From: Rhodocyclaceae bacterium
GTDB taxonomy: Bacteria > Pseudomonadota > Gammaproteobacteria > Burkholderiales > Rhodocyclaceae
Direction of reading: 5' to 3'
DNA: 64,000 bases
NCBI GenBank assembly: GCA_004379165.1
Contig: NKXK01000024.1
Location: forward strand, 124,001 to 188,000
Shown in pieces: positions 51,604 to 62,046 of this stretch. Made by a program: the position numbers and the translations under genes. Numbering within the stretch: position 1 is the first letter of the stretch; each line of letters begins with the position of its first letter. A model generated the notes under the pieces. That model had not been told where the DNA came from and did not search any database. It saw only the letters and a list, made by a program, of their open reading frames with translations.

Positions 51604-53496
51604 TTAAAGGACGACCTGCGTCCCGAGTTCGACCACGCGGTTGCTCGGGATCTTGAAGAAGGCCGTCGCCGGACTGGCGTTGCGGAACATGGCGACGAAG
51701 ATTTTTTCCCGCCAGAACGCCAACTCCGAGCCAAGACGCGGAATCAGCGTTTCGCGACCGATGAAGTAGGACGTGTCGAGGGAATTAAACTCCAGGCCGG
51801 CATCTGCACATAGCCCGAGTGCCTCGGGAATGTTCGGTTCGTCCTTGAAACCATACTGGATCACCACACTCCAGAAGTTGTCACGCAGCGGCCGGACTTC
51901 GACGCGGTCGATATCCGGCACGTAGGGCACGTCGTAGAACTGCACCGACAGCAGCACCACCCGCTCGTGCAGCACCTTGTTATGCATCAGATTGTGCAGC
52001 AGTGCATGCGGCACACCGGTCGGGTCGGCGTTGAGGAAAACCGCAGTGCCTTCGACGCGGGTCGGCATCGAAGCCGACAGCGACTCCAGGAACATCATCA
52101 ACTCCAGCCGCTCGCCCTTGAGGCGCTCGGCCAACAGTTGCCGCCCGCGCTTCCAGGTCGTCATCAGCACGAAGACGCCCACCCCGGCGACCAGCGGGAA
52201 CCAGCCACCGTCAGGAATCTTGAGGATGTTGGCAGCGAGAAAGATCAGTTCCACGGCAAGGAAGCATGAGAACAGCAGCGCCGCCTTGAGCCAGCCCCAA
52301 CGCCAGACCTTGGCGACGACGTAGCAGGCGAGGATGGAGGTGATGACCATGTCGCCGGTCACCGCAATGCCGTAGGCGGCGGCAAGGTTATTCGAGGACT
52401 TGAAACCGAGGACGAGGATCATCACTGCGACCATCAGGCCCCAGTTCACCGCCGGCAGGTAAATCTGCCCCTGTTCTTTTTCCGAGGTGTGCTGGACCTC
52501 CATGCGAGGCACGAAACCAAGCTGCATCGCCTGCCGGGTCACTGAAAAGGCGCCGGAAATCACCGCCTGCGAAGCGATCACCGTCGCCACCGTCGCCAGA
52601 CCGATCAATGGATACAGCGCCCACTCGGGCGCGGCCCGGTAGAAGGGATTGTCGGCAGCCTCCGGGTTACCGAGGATCAGCGCCCCCTGCCCGAAGTAAT
52701 TGAGCACCAGTGCCGGCAGCACGAAAGCGAACCACGCGCGCGAGATCGGCTTGCGCCCGAAGTGCCCCATGTCGGCATAAAGCGCTTCGGCACCGGTGAC
52801 GGCGAGGACGACATTGCCCATCGCCAGCAGGGCCATGGCCTTGTTGGCGAGCAGGAACTCGATGCCGTACAGCGGATTCAGGGCATGCAGGATCGCCGGC
52901 TGCTCGGCGATGTTGATGACGCCGAGTACCGCCAGCGCGCTGAACCAGACCAGCATCACCGGACCGAAGAAGGCACCGACGACCGCGGTGCCGCTTTTCT
53001 GGACCAGAAACAGAAGGAACAGCACCACCAGCGTGATCGGGATGACGAAGGGGTGCAGCGCCGGCGCGCCGACCTCCAGGCCTTCGACGGCGGAGAGCAC
53101 CGAGATCGCCGGCGTCACCATGCCGTCGCCGTAGAACATGGCCGCACCGAGAATGCCGACGATCATGATCGCCTTGGCCTGCTTCGGCTTGTGCTCCGCC
53201 TCATGCAGCGCCAGCGCGATCAGGGCCATGATGCCGCCTTCGCCGCGGTTGTCGGCACGCATGATGAAGCTGACGTACTTGACCGAAACGACGATGATCA
53301 GCGCCCAGAAAAAGAGCGACAGGCTGCCGAAGATGTTGGCTTCGGTCACCGGAATCGGATGATTGCCGGCGAACACCTCTTTCATCGCATACAGCGGACT
53401 GGTGCCGATGTCGCCATAGACGACGCCCAGCGCAGCCAAGGCAATGGCGGCCAGCTGCTTGCCGCTGGGCTGGATCGCATTAATTTGACTGCTCAT
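51604..53496 (-). CDS. kup: Low-affinity potassium transporter Kup
   Basis: 630 residues with 12 membrane helices and a soluble C-terminal part. Family signatures: ALAALGVVYGDIGTSPLYAMKEVF, GEGGIMALIALAL, FYGDGMVTPAISVLSAVEGLEV. K+/H+ symporter of the inner membrane. Divergent start codons are not involved; the gene is convergent with rfaE2 (nine bases between stops). Confidence 0.96.
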   Translation of the reverse strand: MSSQINAIQPSGKQLAAIALAALGVVYGDIGTSPLYAMKEVFAGNHPIPVTEANIFGSLSLFFWALIIVVSVKYVSFIMRADNRGEGGIMALIALALHEAEHKPKQAKAIMIVGILGAAMFYGDGMVTPAISVLSAVEGLEVGAPALHPFVIPITLVVLFLLFLVQKSGTAVVGAFFGPVMLVWFSALAVLGVINIAEQPAILHALNPLYGIEFLLANKAMALLAMGNVVLAVTGAEALYADMGHFGRKPISRAWFAFVLPALVLNYFGQGALILGNPEAADNPFYRAAPEWALYPLIGLATVATVIASQAVISGAFSVTRQAMQLGFVPRMEVQHTSEKEQGQIYLPAVNWGLMVAVMILVLGFKSSNNLAAAYGIAVTGDMVITSILACYVVAKVWRWGWLKAALLFSCFLAVELIFLAANILKIPDGGWFPLVAGVGVFVLMTTWKRGRQLLAERLKGERLELMMFLESLSASMPTRVEGTAVFLNADPTGVPHALLHNLMHNKVLHERVVLLSVQFYDVPYVPDIDRVEVRPLRDNFWSVVIQYGFKDEPNIPEALGLCADAGLEFNSLDTSYFIGRETLIPRLGSELAFWREKIFVAMFRNASPATAFFKIPSNRVVELGTQVVL

Positions 53497-53551
53497 ACAG
53501 TTCCCCGAAGCAGTTGGCCGCCTCTGCCGGGCCGCCTGACCGCGAGCGGCA

Positions 53552-54397
53552 TCAACCGCCCAGCGCCGCCTTCAGCGACTGAACTTCTTCTTCAGACTCT
53601 TCGATAATCTCGGCCAGGGTTTCGGCATCGAAAATATCGTCCAGAATCGAGGTATCGACCTCGCCGTCGAGTTCCGGGTCGCGCCAGCCCGACGTCCGGT
53701 TGGCGATCTTGTTGGCGACATAGAGCACGTCGGACAGATTCCGGACCTCGGTAATCTCGCGGTCGGTTTCGTGCATCTGCACCGCTTCAAGGACGGACTC
53801 CGGCGAACCAAGCGCCGACAGCAGTGCGTGACCGATGTTGTCGTGCCAACCAACGAGCAGCGCATGCAACTCGGCCTTGTCATTGAGGAAGTCGGGGAAG
53901 TTGGCAGCTCGCGACATCAGGTAGAACACCCCGAGATCGTGCACCAGACCAGCAAACATCGCCTCGTCGCCGTTGATCCTGGCCAGCTTCTTCGCCAGCA
54001 CGCGGCACAGCGCGGCGACATGCGACGTATGGACCCACAGGCGCTGCGCGATGCCCTCGAAGGGCTGCATCTGCTTCGACTTGATCAGCTGCTCCATGGC
54101 CACGGCAAAGGAAACGGTACGGACCGCCTCCATGCCAACGCGAACAATGGCACTTTTGACATCGGCGATCTCGCGCCCAGACGGGTTGAGCGCGACCGAA
54201 TTCGCCATGCGGATGATCTTGGTACTCATCAGCGGCTCGGCACCGACCAGTTTGGCCAGTTGCTCGACATTCAGGTTCGGATCCTTGAGCGCGGTCCGCA
54301 CCTGAAAGGTGATATCGAGAAAGGTCGGAAAAGTAATCTCGTTGCCGGACAGGTCCTTGGCGATGTCTTCGAGAATTTTGAAGGTAGCGGAACTCAT
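53552..54397 (-). CDS. HDOD-domain signalling protein
   Basis: 281 residues, mostly an HDOD domain (VEQLAKLVGAEPLMSTKIIRMANSVALNPSGREIADVKSAIVRVGMEAVRTV ... MFAGLVHDLGVFYLMSRA). An HD-like pair (HDLG) is retained, but catalytic activity is uncertain, as in most HDOD proteins. No GGDEF, EAL or receiver domain. The second HDOD protein in the window. Function not predictable. Confidence 0.88.
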   Translation of the reverse strand: MSSATFKILEDIAKDLSGNEITFPTFLDITFQVRTALKDPNLNVEQLAKLVGAEPLMSTKIIRMANSVALNPSGREIADVKSAIVRVGMEAVRTVSFAVAMEQLIKSKQMQPFEGIAQRLWVHTSHVAALCRVLAKKLARINGDEAMFAGLVHDLGVFYLMSRAANFPDFLNDKAELHALLVGWHDNIGHALLSALGSPESVLEAVQMHETDREITEVRNLSDVLYVANKIANRTSGWRDPELDGEVDTSILDDIFDAETLAEIIEESEEEVQSLKAALGG

Positions 54398-54445
54398 GCA
54401 CGAACCCCTGACGGTCGGCCCCCTGTGCGGCAGCCGGGTTGAACG

Positions 54446-54910
54446 TTAAAACGGAATATCGTCGCCCAGATCATCGAAGGACGGCTTAGGACGGTTCTTT
54501 GGCGGCGCCGGAGCGTAGTCGGCCTGATCATCGTAGCCGCCTCCGCCGCCAGAGGATGCCGGGCCCCCCATGCCCTGACGACCGCCCAGCATCTGCATCT
54601 CAGTGGCCTCGATTTCAGTCGTGTAACGGTCCTGACCCTCCTTATCCGTCCACTTGCGGGTCTTGATGCGCCCTTCCAGATAGACCTGCGAGCCCTTCTT
54701 CAGGTACTGACCGGCGATTTCAGCCAGCTTGCGGTAGAACACCACCCGATGCCACTCGGTCATTTCACGCTTTTCACCGCTGTTCTTGTCCTTCCAGCTC
54801 TCTGTGGTGGCGAGGCGGATATTGCAGACGGCGTCGCCGCTGGCGGTGTAACGGGTGTCCGGGTCAGCGCCCAGATTGCCGATGAGAATGACCTTGTTCA
54901 ACGAAGCCAT
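54446..54910 (-). CDS. ssb: Single-stranded DNA-binding protein
   Basis: 154 residues: OB fold ([39 protein letters not shown] ... [14 protein letters not shown]), a Gly-rich linker, and the acidic tip DDLGDDIPF that recruits repair proteins. Follows the MFS gene by 12 bases, with uvrA close by, as in many betaproteobacteria. Confidence 0.97.
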   Translation of the reverse strand: MASLNKVILIGNLGADPDTRYTASGDAVCNIRLATTESWKDKNSGEKREMTEWHRVVFYRKLAEIAGQYLKKGSQVYLEGRIKTRKWTDKEGQDRYTTEIEATEMQMLGGRQGMGGPASSGGGGGYDDQADYAPAPPKNRPKPSFDDLGDDIPF

Positions 54911-54922
54911 GCGTTTTGTCTC

Positions 54923-56131
54923 CTAAACAGTGGGGGCCGCCGCCGGCGCACTGCGCCGCTGCGGGAAATTCATGGTGCCGGCAACGATCAGCCAGATCAG
55001 ACAGAGACCGGCGCCGACAGAAAACACGGCATTATCGCCGAAATGCTGCGCAATGTAGCCGCCGGCCGCACCGCCAATGAACAGGCCCATCGCCTGCGTC
55101 GTGTTATAGACGCCGAGTGCCGCGCCCTTGGCAGCCGGCGGCGCAGTCCGCGACACCAGCGAGGGCAGGGTGGCTTCAAGGACATTGAAAGCGACAAAGA
55201 AAAGCAGCAGCCACAGCGCCAGCGTCCACAGCCCCTGACCAGCAACCAGCAGGCCCACCTGAACCACCACCAGCAGCGCAATGGCGCCGCGGAAAACCGG
55301 CCGCATCTTGTCTTTGCGCTCAGCCGCGATGATCGCCGGGATCATCACCGCGAACGACACCAGCACCGCCGGCAGATATACCTGCCAGTGATCGGCGGCG
55401 GGCAGGCCGGCATGATCGATCAGCGCATGCGGGATGACCACGAACATCGCCATCTGCACCATGTGCAACATGAAGATGCCGAGATTCAGGCGGAGCAGGT
55501 CGGCGTCGAAAATCACCCGGCGCAGCTGCAGCCTTTCATGGCCATGCGGCGGCGGGGCCGGTGGCACCGCCTTGAGCAGCAGCACGATGGCCGCCAGCGC
55601 CAGCACGCCGGTCATGATGAACAGCCCGGCCATGCCGATCCAGCCGTACAGGATCGGCGCGCCGACAAGCGACAGCGCGAAAACGAGACCGATGGACGAA
55701 CCGATCATCGCCATCACCTTGGTCCGGTGTTCCTCGCGCGTCAAATCGGCGGCCAGCGCCGTCACCGCCGCCGAAATGGCGCCGGCACCCTGCAACACAC
55801 GGCCGACGATGACCCAGGTCATGTCCGGCGCCCAGGCGGCGACGAAGCTGCCCAGCGCAAAAATCAGCAGCCCGGCGACAATCACCTGCTTGCGGCCGAG
55901 ATAATCGGACGCAACGCCGTAAGGAATCTGGAAAACCGCCTGCGTCAGGCCATAGGCACCGAGTGCGAAGCCGACCAGCGCCAGGTTGTCGCCGCCGGGC
56001 AAGGTCTTGGCGTGCACCGAAAACACCGGCAGGATCAGGAACAGCCCCAGCATGCGCAGGGCGAAGATAGACGCCAGCGAAGCACCGGCGCGGCGCTCTT
56101 CGGGACTCATGCGGTCGTTGGGTGAAGACAT
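54923..56131 (-). CDS. MFS transporter (DHA1-like)
   Basis: 402 residues, 12 helices. Motif A is seen as GVASDYLGRKQ after helix 2 and motif C-type Gly-rich helices follow. Resembles YajR-like drug/proton antiporters. Genome context (uvrA, MFS, ssb) is conserved in betaproteobacteria. Start at 56131 (MSSPNDRMSPEE) fits; the longer frame is not used. Substrate unknown. Confidence 0.9.
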   Translation of the reverse strand: MSSPNDRMSPEERRAGASLASIFALRMLGLFLILPVFSVHAKTLPGGDNLALVGFALGAYGLTQAVFQIPYGVASDYLGRKQVIVAGLLIFALGSFVAAWAPDMTWVIVGRVLQGAGAISAAVTALAADLTREEHRTKVMAMIGSSIGLVFALSLVGAPILYGWIGMAGLFIMTGVLALAAIVLLLKAVPPAPPPHGHERLQLRRVIFDADLLRLNLGIFMLHMVQMAMFVVIPHALIDHAGLPAADHWQVYLPAVLVSFAVMIPAIIAAERKDKMRPVFRGAIALLVVVQVGLLVAGQGLWTLALWLLLFFVAFNVLEATLPSLVSRTAPPAAKGAALGVYNTTQAMGLFIGGAAGGYIAQHFGDNAVFSVGAGLCLIWLIVAGTMNFPQRRSAPAAAPTV

Positions 56132-56250
56132 GGTAATTGTTTTGTTGTGCAATGCAGCGAAAGGAGAAATATTAGCAGGTTTGCTCGCGCCGCCGGCGAC
56201 CATCAGCCGCGTTCGGCAATCCAGATTGCCGAACCAGGCACGAGGTTCCA

Positions 56251-56281
56251 GAACAGGGCCATTTTTCAAGTTCACCGCGGC
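56251..56281 (-). repeat. Degenerate copy of the 31-bp repeat
   Basis: Minus strand CCGCGGTGAACTTG then AAAAA, GGCCC; the far A-tract is lost. It lies just before the DUF3592 gene. Could be chance. Confidence 0.4.
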
Positions 56282-56294
56282 TGTCAACATCGCC

Positions 56295-56996
56295 GTGGCC
56301 CGCTCCAAAAACTCGCTCGCCGATACCTGGCCGCTGCTGCTGATCGGCACCGGCTTTTCTGCCATTGCGCTGGCGGCGCTGGTCATCGCCGCACTGCACC
56401 TGATCAACCACCTGCGCGCCCAAGCCTGGGTCGAACATCCGGCAATCCTTGAAAGCCATGCCCCCGTCGCCGGCCAGCGCCTGAACAGCGAGCGCAGTTG
56501 CCGCCTTGAAGGCCGCTACCGCTATCAATGGCAAGGTCGCGACTACACCGGCGAGCGCCTCTCCTTCTCGATCATCCACGCCTACAACCTCGACGACTTC
56601 GATTTGCAGCTTGCCGACCATCTAGGCGGCCCGGGCAACGCCATCCACGTCCGCGTCAATCCGGCCGACCCGGCTGAAAGCGTCGCCTTCTCCGAGATCC
56701 GCTGGGGAGAAGTTGGCGCCTGCATGCTCTTCGTTTTCGGCATGGGTAGCGGGGTGCTGTTTTTCCTCTACGCCGCCTTCGCCAAAGGCCGGTCGCGCAA
56801 ACTCAGCGGCCGGGGCGCCACACCGGTGCGTTTACACGGCGTGACCGTCCTCATCATGTGGCTGCTGCCCCCGCTCTTCGGCCTGCTTGCCTGGCTGCTC
56901 TGGCGCGACGGCCATCCGCTGTGGGCCGCCACCCTCGCGCTGCAATGGCCGCTCACGGTCAACGCCAGCGTCGCCTGGCTGCGCCAGCGCAGGTGA
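56295..56996 (+). CDS. DUF3592-like membrane protein
   Basis: 233 residues: N-terminal helix, a periplasm-facing domain (RLEGRYRYQWQGRDYTGERLSFS... HVRVNPADPAESVAF, typical DUF3592), then two to three helices at the C terminus. Function unknown. A GTG at 56295 is the likely start (SLADTWPLLLI follows), placed 15 bases after the degenerate repeat copy; an ATC/ATT start earlier cannot be excluded. Divergent from the MFS gene. Confidence 0.78.
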   Translation: MARSKNSLADTWPLLLIGTGFSAIALAALVIAALHLINHLRAQAWVEHPAILESHAPVAGQRLNSERSCRLEGRYRYQWQGRDYTGERLSFSIIHAYNLDDFDLQLADHLGGPGNAIHVRVNPADPAESVAFSEIRWGEVGACMLFVFGMGSGVLFFLYAAFAKGRSRKLSGRGATPVRLHGVTVLIMWLLPPLFGLLAWLLWRDGHPLWAATLALQWPLTVNASVAWLRQRR

Positions 56997-57050
56997 CGCC
57001 ACCCGGCCGGGCTGGGTATAGTGCCGCCATCAACTTACGGAGTCACCGCC

Positions 57051-57926
57051 ATGTCCGCCACCCGCCATGAACACGCTGCCAGCGCCGTCTCCGGCTGGCT
57101 CTTCCTGCCCGCCTGGCTCGCCTTCTTCGCCGGCGCACTGTGGCAGGTTTTCGGCAACATCTTCATCAACAAGCAGCCCCCCGCCATCAGCGGCTTCCTC
57201 GCGCTGCCGGTGCTGGTCTTCCTCGCCAAGGGCTTCGTCATCCTGCCGCCGAACATCGGCGCGGTGTGCACCTTCTTCGGCCGCTATGCCGGCAGTCTGC
57301 GCGAATCCGGCTTCTTCTGGACCAATCCCTTCTTCCAGCGCCAGCGCATCTCGCTGCGCGTGCATAACCTCAACACGCCAACGCTCAAGGTCAACGACCG
57401 CGCCGGCAACCCCATCGAGGTCGGCGCCGTCGTCGTCTGGCGCGTGCTCGACACCGCCCGCGCCGCCTTCGATGTCGAAGACTACGAAACCTACGTCGCC
57501 ATCCAGAGCGAATCCGCCGTCCGCGTCGTCGCCAGCGCCCGCTGGTACGACGGCGACGAGCACGGCCGCAACTCGCTGCGCGCCGACCTCGACGCCGTGG
57601 CCGGCGCGCTCGCCGACACCATCCAGGAACACGTCGCCCTCGCCGGGATCGAAATCGTCGAAGCCCGTATCGCCCACCTCGCCTACGCCCCGGAAATCGC
57701 CAACGCCATGCTCCGCCGCCAGCAGGCCGAAGCCGTTGTCGCCGCCCGCAGCCACATTGTCGAAGGCGCCGTCAGCATGGTCCGCCTCGCCATCGACCAG
57801 CTCGAACGCGAAGGCGTCGTCAAACTCGCCGAAGCCGACCGAGTGCACCTCGTCGGCAACCTGCTGACCGTACTGGTGTCGGATAACGAAACGCATCCGG
57901 TGATTTCGGTCGATAAAGGCGGCTAA
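57051..57926 (+). CDS. SPFH/Band 7-domain membrane protein
   Basis: 291 residues: two N-terminal helices, then an SPFH domain (GFVILPPNIGAVCTFFGRYAGSLRESGFFWTNPFF, VNDRAGNPIEVGAVVVWRVLDTARA, IVEARIAHLAYAPEIANAMLRRQQAEAVVAAR). Scaffold of membrane microdomains. A TATAGT at 57016-57021 may be its -10 box. No NfeD partner is adjacent. Confidence 0.9.
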   Translation: MSATRHEHAASAVSGWLFLPAWLAFFAGALWQVFGNIFINKQPPAISGFLALPVLVFLAKGFVILPPNIGAVCTFFGRYAGSLRESGFFWTNPFFQRQRISLRVHNLNTPTLKVNDRAGNPIEVGAVVVWRVLDTARAAFDVEDYETYVAIQSESAVRVVASARWYDGDEHGRNSLRADLDAVAGALADTIQEHVALAGIEIVEARIAHLAYAPEIANAMLRRQQAEAVVAARSHIVEGAVSMVRLAIDQLEREGVVKLAEADRVHLVGNLLTVLVSDNETHPVISVDKGG

Positions 57927-57963
57927 ACCCGCCAGCTGCGACCATAAACATAACTGCCGACCC

Positions 57964-57994
57964 CCGGGGTGAACCCGAAAAATGCTCGAAAATC
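57964..57994 (+). repeat. 31-bp USS-like repeat
   Basis: CCGGGGTGAACCCG, then AAAAA, TGCTCG, AAAATC. In the gap between SPFH and uvrA. Confidence 0.8.
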
Positions 57995-58093
57995 GGGCAC
58001 CCGAAAACTGGATGTTCATACAGCTAACCCATGCAAAACCGCGCTGATTTGCGTATAGTTGGCACCCCCCTCCTCCAACATTGAACAGCAGCG

Positions 58094-60922
58094 ATGGAAA
58101 CCATACGCATCCGTGGCGCACGCACGCATAACCTCAAGAACATCAACCTCGACCTGCCGCGCGACCAGCTTATTGTGATCACCGGCCTGTCCGGTTCGGG
58201 CAAGTCCTCGCTCGCCTTCGATACGCTCTATGCCGAGGGCCAGCGGCGCTATGTCGAATCGCTGTCCGCCTACGCCCGGCAGTTCCTGCAGCTGATGGAG
58301 AAGCCGGATGTCGACCTGATCGAAGGCCTGTCGCCGGCGATTTCCATCGAGCAGAAGGCGACCTCGCACAACCCGCGCTCGACGGTCGGCACCGTCACCG
58401 AAATCCACGATTACCTGCGCCTGCTCTACGCCCGCGCCGGCACCCCCTACTGCCCGGACCACAATCTGCCGCTGGAAGCACAGACGGTGTCGCAGATGGT
58501 CGATCATGTACTGGCGCTGCCGGCCGAGACCAAGCTGATGATCCTGGCGCCCGTGGTTGCCAACCGCAAGGGCGAGCAGATGGATCTCTTCGCTGAACTG
58601 CGCGCCCAAGGGTTCGCGCGGGTACGCGTCGATGGCACGGTGTATGAAATCGACGCCGTGCCCAAGCTGGCCAAGTCGCAGAAGCACAATGTCGATGTCG
58701 TCATCGACCGCCTGAAGGTACGCGACGACATGCGCCAGCGGCTGGCCGAGTCCTTCGAAACCGCGCTGCGCCACGCCGAAGGGCGGGCAGTGGCGCTGGA
58801 GATGGATTCCAGCACCGAGCACCTGTTTTCCGCCAAGTTCGCCTGCCCGGTCTGCTCGTATGCGCTGCAGGAACTGGAGCCGCGCCTCTTCTCCTTCAAC
58901 AACCCGATGGGCGCCTGCCCGAAATGCGACGGGCTGGGGGTCATCCAGTTCTTCGACCCCAAGCGCGTCGTCACCAACACAGCGGCGTCGCTAGCCAGCG
59001 GCGCCATTCGCGGCTGGGACAAGAAGAACCAGTTCTACTTCCAGATCATCGAGTCGATTGCCGTGCATTACGACTTTTCGGTTGAGACGCCATGGCAGGA
59101 ACTGGCCGAGGAACACCGGCAGCTGATCCTCTACGGTTCCGGCCGCACCGAAATCAATTTCCGCTACCTCAACGACAAGGGCACGCGCTTCGACCGCAGC
59201 CATACCTTCGAGGGCATCATTCCCAATCTGGAACGGCGCTATCGCGGCAGCGACTCGGCGGCGGTGCGCGAGGAGCTGGCCAAGTACATCAGCAACTCCA
59301 CCTGCCCGACCTGCAACGGCACCCGCCTGCGCACAGAGGCCCGGCATGTGGGCGTTGGCAGCCACACGCTGCACGAAATCAGCCGCCTGCCGCTGGGCGA
59401 GGTACGCAATTATTTCAACTGCCTGCAACTGACCGGCGCCAAGGCGCAGGTGGCAGACAAGATCCTCAAGGAAATCACCGCCCGCCTCTCCTTCCTGATC
59501 AACGTCGGCCTCGATTACCTTTGCCTTGAACGCTCGGCCGAGACGCTTTCCGGCGGCGAGGCGCAGCGCATCCGCCTCGCCTCGCAGATCGGCTCCGGGC
59601 TCACTGGCGTCATGTACGTGCTCGACGAGCCGTCCATCGGCCTGCACCAGCGCGACAATGACCGGCTGCTGGAAACCCTGAAGAACCTGCGCGACATGGG
59701 CAACACCGTGCTCGTCGTCGAACATGATGAAGACGCGATCCGCAATGCCGACTACGTGATCGACATCGGCCCCGGCGCTGGTGTGCATGGCGGCGCCATC
59801 GTCGCTCAAGGCACGCCCGCAGAAGTGAGCGCCAACCCGCTGTCGATGACCGGCGACTACCTCGCCGGCCGGCGGGCCATTTTGGCGCCAAAACAGCGTC
59901 GCCCGTGGAACCCGGAACGGGTGCTCAAGGTGGTCGGCGCCTACGGCAACAACCTCAAGGATGTCACGCTGGAAATCCCCGGCGGGCTGCTCACTTGCAT
60001 CACCGGCGTCTCCGGCTCGGGCAAGTCCACGCTGATCAACGACACGCTCTACGCCGCAGCCGCCAAACACCTCTACGGTTCGACCACCGAGCCGGCGCCG
60101 CACAAGGAGATCGTCGGCCTCGACCTGTTCGACAAGGTGATCAACGTCGATCAGGCGCCGATCGGCCGTACCCCGCGCTCCAATCCGGCGACTTACACCG
60201 GCCTGCTGACACCAATCCGTGAACTCTTCGCGCAGGTACCCGAGTCACGCGCCCGCGGCTACGGGCCGGGCCGCTTCAGCTTCAACGTCAAGGGCGGTCG
60301 CTGCGAGGCCTGCCAGGGCGACGGCATGATCAAGGTCGAGATGCACTTCCTGCCCGACATCTACGTGCCCTGCGACGTCTGCCACGGCAAGCGCTACAAC
60401 CGCGAAACGCTGGAGATCAATTACAAGGGCAAGAACATCCACGACATCCTTGGCATGACCGTCGAGCAGGCGCGCGAGTTCTTCGACGCCGTACCGGTCG
60501 TCGCCCGCAAGCTGCAGACGCTGGTCGATGTCGGCCTCAGCTATATCACCCTCGGCCAGAGCGCTACCACGCTCTCCGGCGGCGAGGCGCAGCGGGTCAA
60601 GCTGGCGCTCGAACTGTCCAAGCGCGACACCGGCCGCACGCTGTACATCCTCGACGAACCGACCACCGGCCTGCATTTCCAGGATATCGAGATGCTGCTC
60701 AGCGTGCTGCAGCGGCTGGCGGCCAACGGCAATACCATCGTCGTCATCGAACACAACCTTGATGTCATCAAGACCGCCGACTGGATTGTCGACCTCGGCC
60801 CGGAAGGCGGCGAAGGCGGCGGGCGTATACTGACGGCCGGCACGCCGGAGCAGGTCGCAAAATGCAAGACCAGCCACACCGGACGCTTCCTGAAACCCCT
60901 GCTGGAGAAACCCAAGCCATGA
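58094..60922 (+). CDS. uvrA: Excinuclease ABC subunit A
   Basis: 942 residues. Two ABC ATPase halves with Walker [10 protein letters not shown] and GVSGSGKST, signature LSGGEAQR in both halves, and zinc-binding CPVC/CPKC and CEAC-type modules ([18 protein letters not shown]-like CDVCHGK). Damage recognition in nucleotide excision repair, loading UvrB. Full length. Start MET at 58094 follows AACAGCAG; the frame is unambiguous. Confidence 0.98.
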   Translation: METIRIRGARTHNLKNINLDLPRDQLIVITGLSGSGKSSLAFDTLYAEGQRRYVESLSAYARQFLQLMEKPDVDLIEGLSPAISIEQKATSHNPRSTVGTVTEIHDYLRLLYARAGTPYCPDHNLPLEAQTVSQMVDHVLALPAETKLMILAPVVANRKGEQMDLFAELRAQGFARVRVDGTVYEIDAVPKLAKSQKHNVDVVIDRLKVRDDMRQRLAESFETALRHAEGRAVALEMDSSTEHLFSAKFACPVCSYALQELEPRLFSFNNPMGACPKCDGLGVIQFFDPKRVVTNTAASLASGAIRGWDKKNQFYFQIIESIAVHYDFSVETPWQELAEEHRQLILYGSGRTEINFRYLNDKGTRFDRSHTFEGIIPNLERRYRGSDSAAVREELAKYISNSTCPTCNGTRLRTEARHVGVGSHTLHEISRLPLGEVRNYFNCLQLTGAKAQVADKILKEITARLSFLINVGLDYLCLERSAETLSGGEAQRIRLASQIGSGLTGVMYVLDEPSIGLHQRDNDRLLETLKNLRDMGNTVLVVEHDEDAIRNADYVIDIGPGAGVHGGAIVAQGTPAEVSANPLSMTGDYLAGRRAILAPKQRRPWNPERVLKVVGAYGNNLKDVTLEIPGGLLTCITGVSGSGKSTLINDTLYAAAAKHLYGSTTEPAPHKEIVGLDLFDKVINVDQAPIGRTPRSNPATYTGLLTPIRELFAQVPESRARGYGPGRFSFNVKGGRCEACQGDGMIKVEMHFLPDIYVPCDVCHGKRYNRETLEINYKGKNIHDILGMTVEQAREFFDAVPVVARKLQTLVDVGLSYITLGQSATTLSGGEAQRVKLALELSKRDTGRTLYILDEPTTGLHFQDIEMLLSVLQRLAANGNTIVVIEHNLDVIKTADWIVDLGPEGGEGGGRILTAGTPEQVAKCKTSHTGRFLKPLLEKPKP

Positions 60923-60933
60923 CCCCGACGCAT

Positions 60934-60964
60934 CTGCGGTCAACCCTGAAAATCGTCAAAAATC
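60934..60964 (+). repeat. 31-bp USS-like repeat
   Basis: CTGCGGTCAACCCTG, AAAA, TCGTCA, AAAATC: one mismatch. In the gap between uvrA and dgkA, 22 bp before the dgkA start. Confidence 0.9.
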
Positions 60965-60986
60965 CGGCTTGGGCGAAAGTTCGGGC

Positions 60987-61367
60987 ATGAGCGGTTTCGA
61001 GGAATTCAAGGGCAAGCAGGGCCTGACGCGCCTGATCAATGCGCTCGGCTATTCGCGCGATGGACTGGCGGCGGCATGGAAGAACGAAGCCGCCTTCCGC
61101 GAGGAGGTGCTGCTGGCCGCCATCACCATCCCACTGGCAGTCGTGCTCGGCAAGTCTGGCATTGAGCGCGCCCTGCTCATCGGCGCCATCCTGTTGATCC
61201 TGATCGTAGAAATCCTCAATTCCGGGCTTGAGGCAGTCGTGGACAAGGCTTCACCGGAAAAGCACGAGCTCGCCAAGCGCGCCAAGGATATGGGCAGCGC
61301 CGCCGTGCTGCTGGCGCTGGTCAACGCCGCCGTCATCTGGGCCTGCGTGCTCTGGCCGGCCGGCTGA
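60987..61367 (+). CDS. dgkA: Diacylglycerol kinase DgkA
   Basis: 126 residues, small three-helix integral membrane enzyme. Family motif EILNSGLEAVVDKASPEKHELAKRAKDMGSAAVLLAL contains the catalytic Glu and Asp. Recycles diacylglycerol in phospholipid metabolism. The ATG at 60987 gives the usual length; an upstream TTG at 60969 adds six residues. Confidence 0.93.
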   Translation: MSGFEEFKGKQGLTRLINALGYSRDGLAAAWKNEAAFREEVLLAAITIPLAVVLGKSGIERALLIGAILLILIVEILNSGLEAVVDKASPEKHELAKRAKDMGSAAVLLALVNAAVIWACVLWPAG

Positions 61368-61441
61368 GCATGCCAATGGCGTCAGGCAACGGTCAGATTC
61401 GATCCGCATAATTGCCGTGCTTCTCCTCCAAAGAGGCCTTG

Positions 61442-61468
61442 AACCCGCGTTACTGCGGGTTTTTTTTC
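61442..61468. terminator. Terminator between dgkA and the SRPBCC-like gene
   Basis: AACCCGC, loop GTTACT, GCGGGTT, then a run of eight T on the plus strand. It overlaps the stop of the convergent gene. Confidence 0.85.
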
Positions 61469-62043
61469 GTCCCCTGCGCCTCAAGCGCGGCACGGCGAGC
61501 CATTTCTCGAAGCAAGGCGGTAAATTGTTCAGCCACTTCGTGTCGCATGAAGGCTACCCCGACACCGGCAGGCAACCACTGCTCCGGCTCCATTTCCAGC
61601 CGGTAATTTAGCGACGGCACACCCGTTCGCATCACAAAGCGCACTTCACTACGCAAATAGCGGGCGCTCCCCGTCAGCGCCAGAGAGATCAGCCGGCCGT
61701 CAGGCGTCAGTTCAACCCGGCGCTCGGAGTCGAAGCGCAGCGTAAAGGGCCCAAAAGTGGCCGCCCCCGTCTGGGCGATGCGCCAGACGCTGCCGGTGCG
61801 ATTAAGGATACGACTGCTGAGCAGACCGGGCATGAAGGCCGGCATGCGCTCAAAATCGGTGAGCACCGCCAGCGCAATTGCTGGAGCGGCCGACAAGGGC
61901 ACCGTAAGTTCGGCGAAATAGCGCCCATTGCGATAATCGACGTCGACATCGTCGTCTTCAACGGCAAATCGGTTCTGCGACCGTGCTACCGGCGACAACA
62001 ACTCCAGCGCGAACAAGGCACCGCAGAACCGCCGCCGTTGCAT
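61450..62043 (-). CDS. SRPBCC/START-like exported protein
   Basis: 197 residues with a possible signal peptide (RRRFCGALFALELLSPVARS) and a polyketide-cyclase/START-like fold (VPLSAAPAIALAVLTDFERMPAFMPGLLSSRI ... AATFGPFTLRFDSERRVEL). Ligand unknown. Four bases from the RND pump stop codon, so it is probably the last gene of that operon. Confidence 0.75.
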   Translation of the reverse strand: MQRRRFCGALFALELLSPVARSQNRFAVEDDDVDVDYRNGRYFAELTVPLSAAPAIALAVLTDFERMPAFMPGLLSSRILNRTGSVWRIAQTGAATFGPFTLRFDSERRVELTPDGRLISLALTGSARYLRSEVRFVMRTGVPSLNYRLEMEPEQWLPAGVGVAFMRHEVAEQFTALLREMARRAALEAQGTKKNPQ

Positions 62044-62046
62044 GCC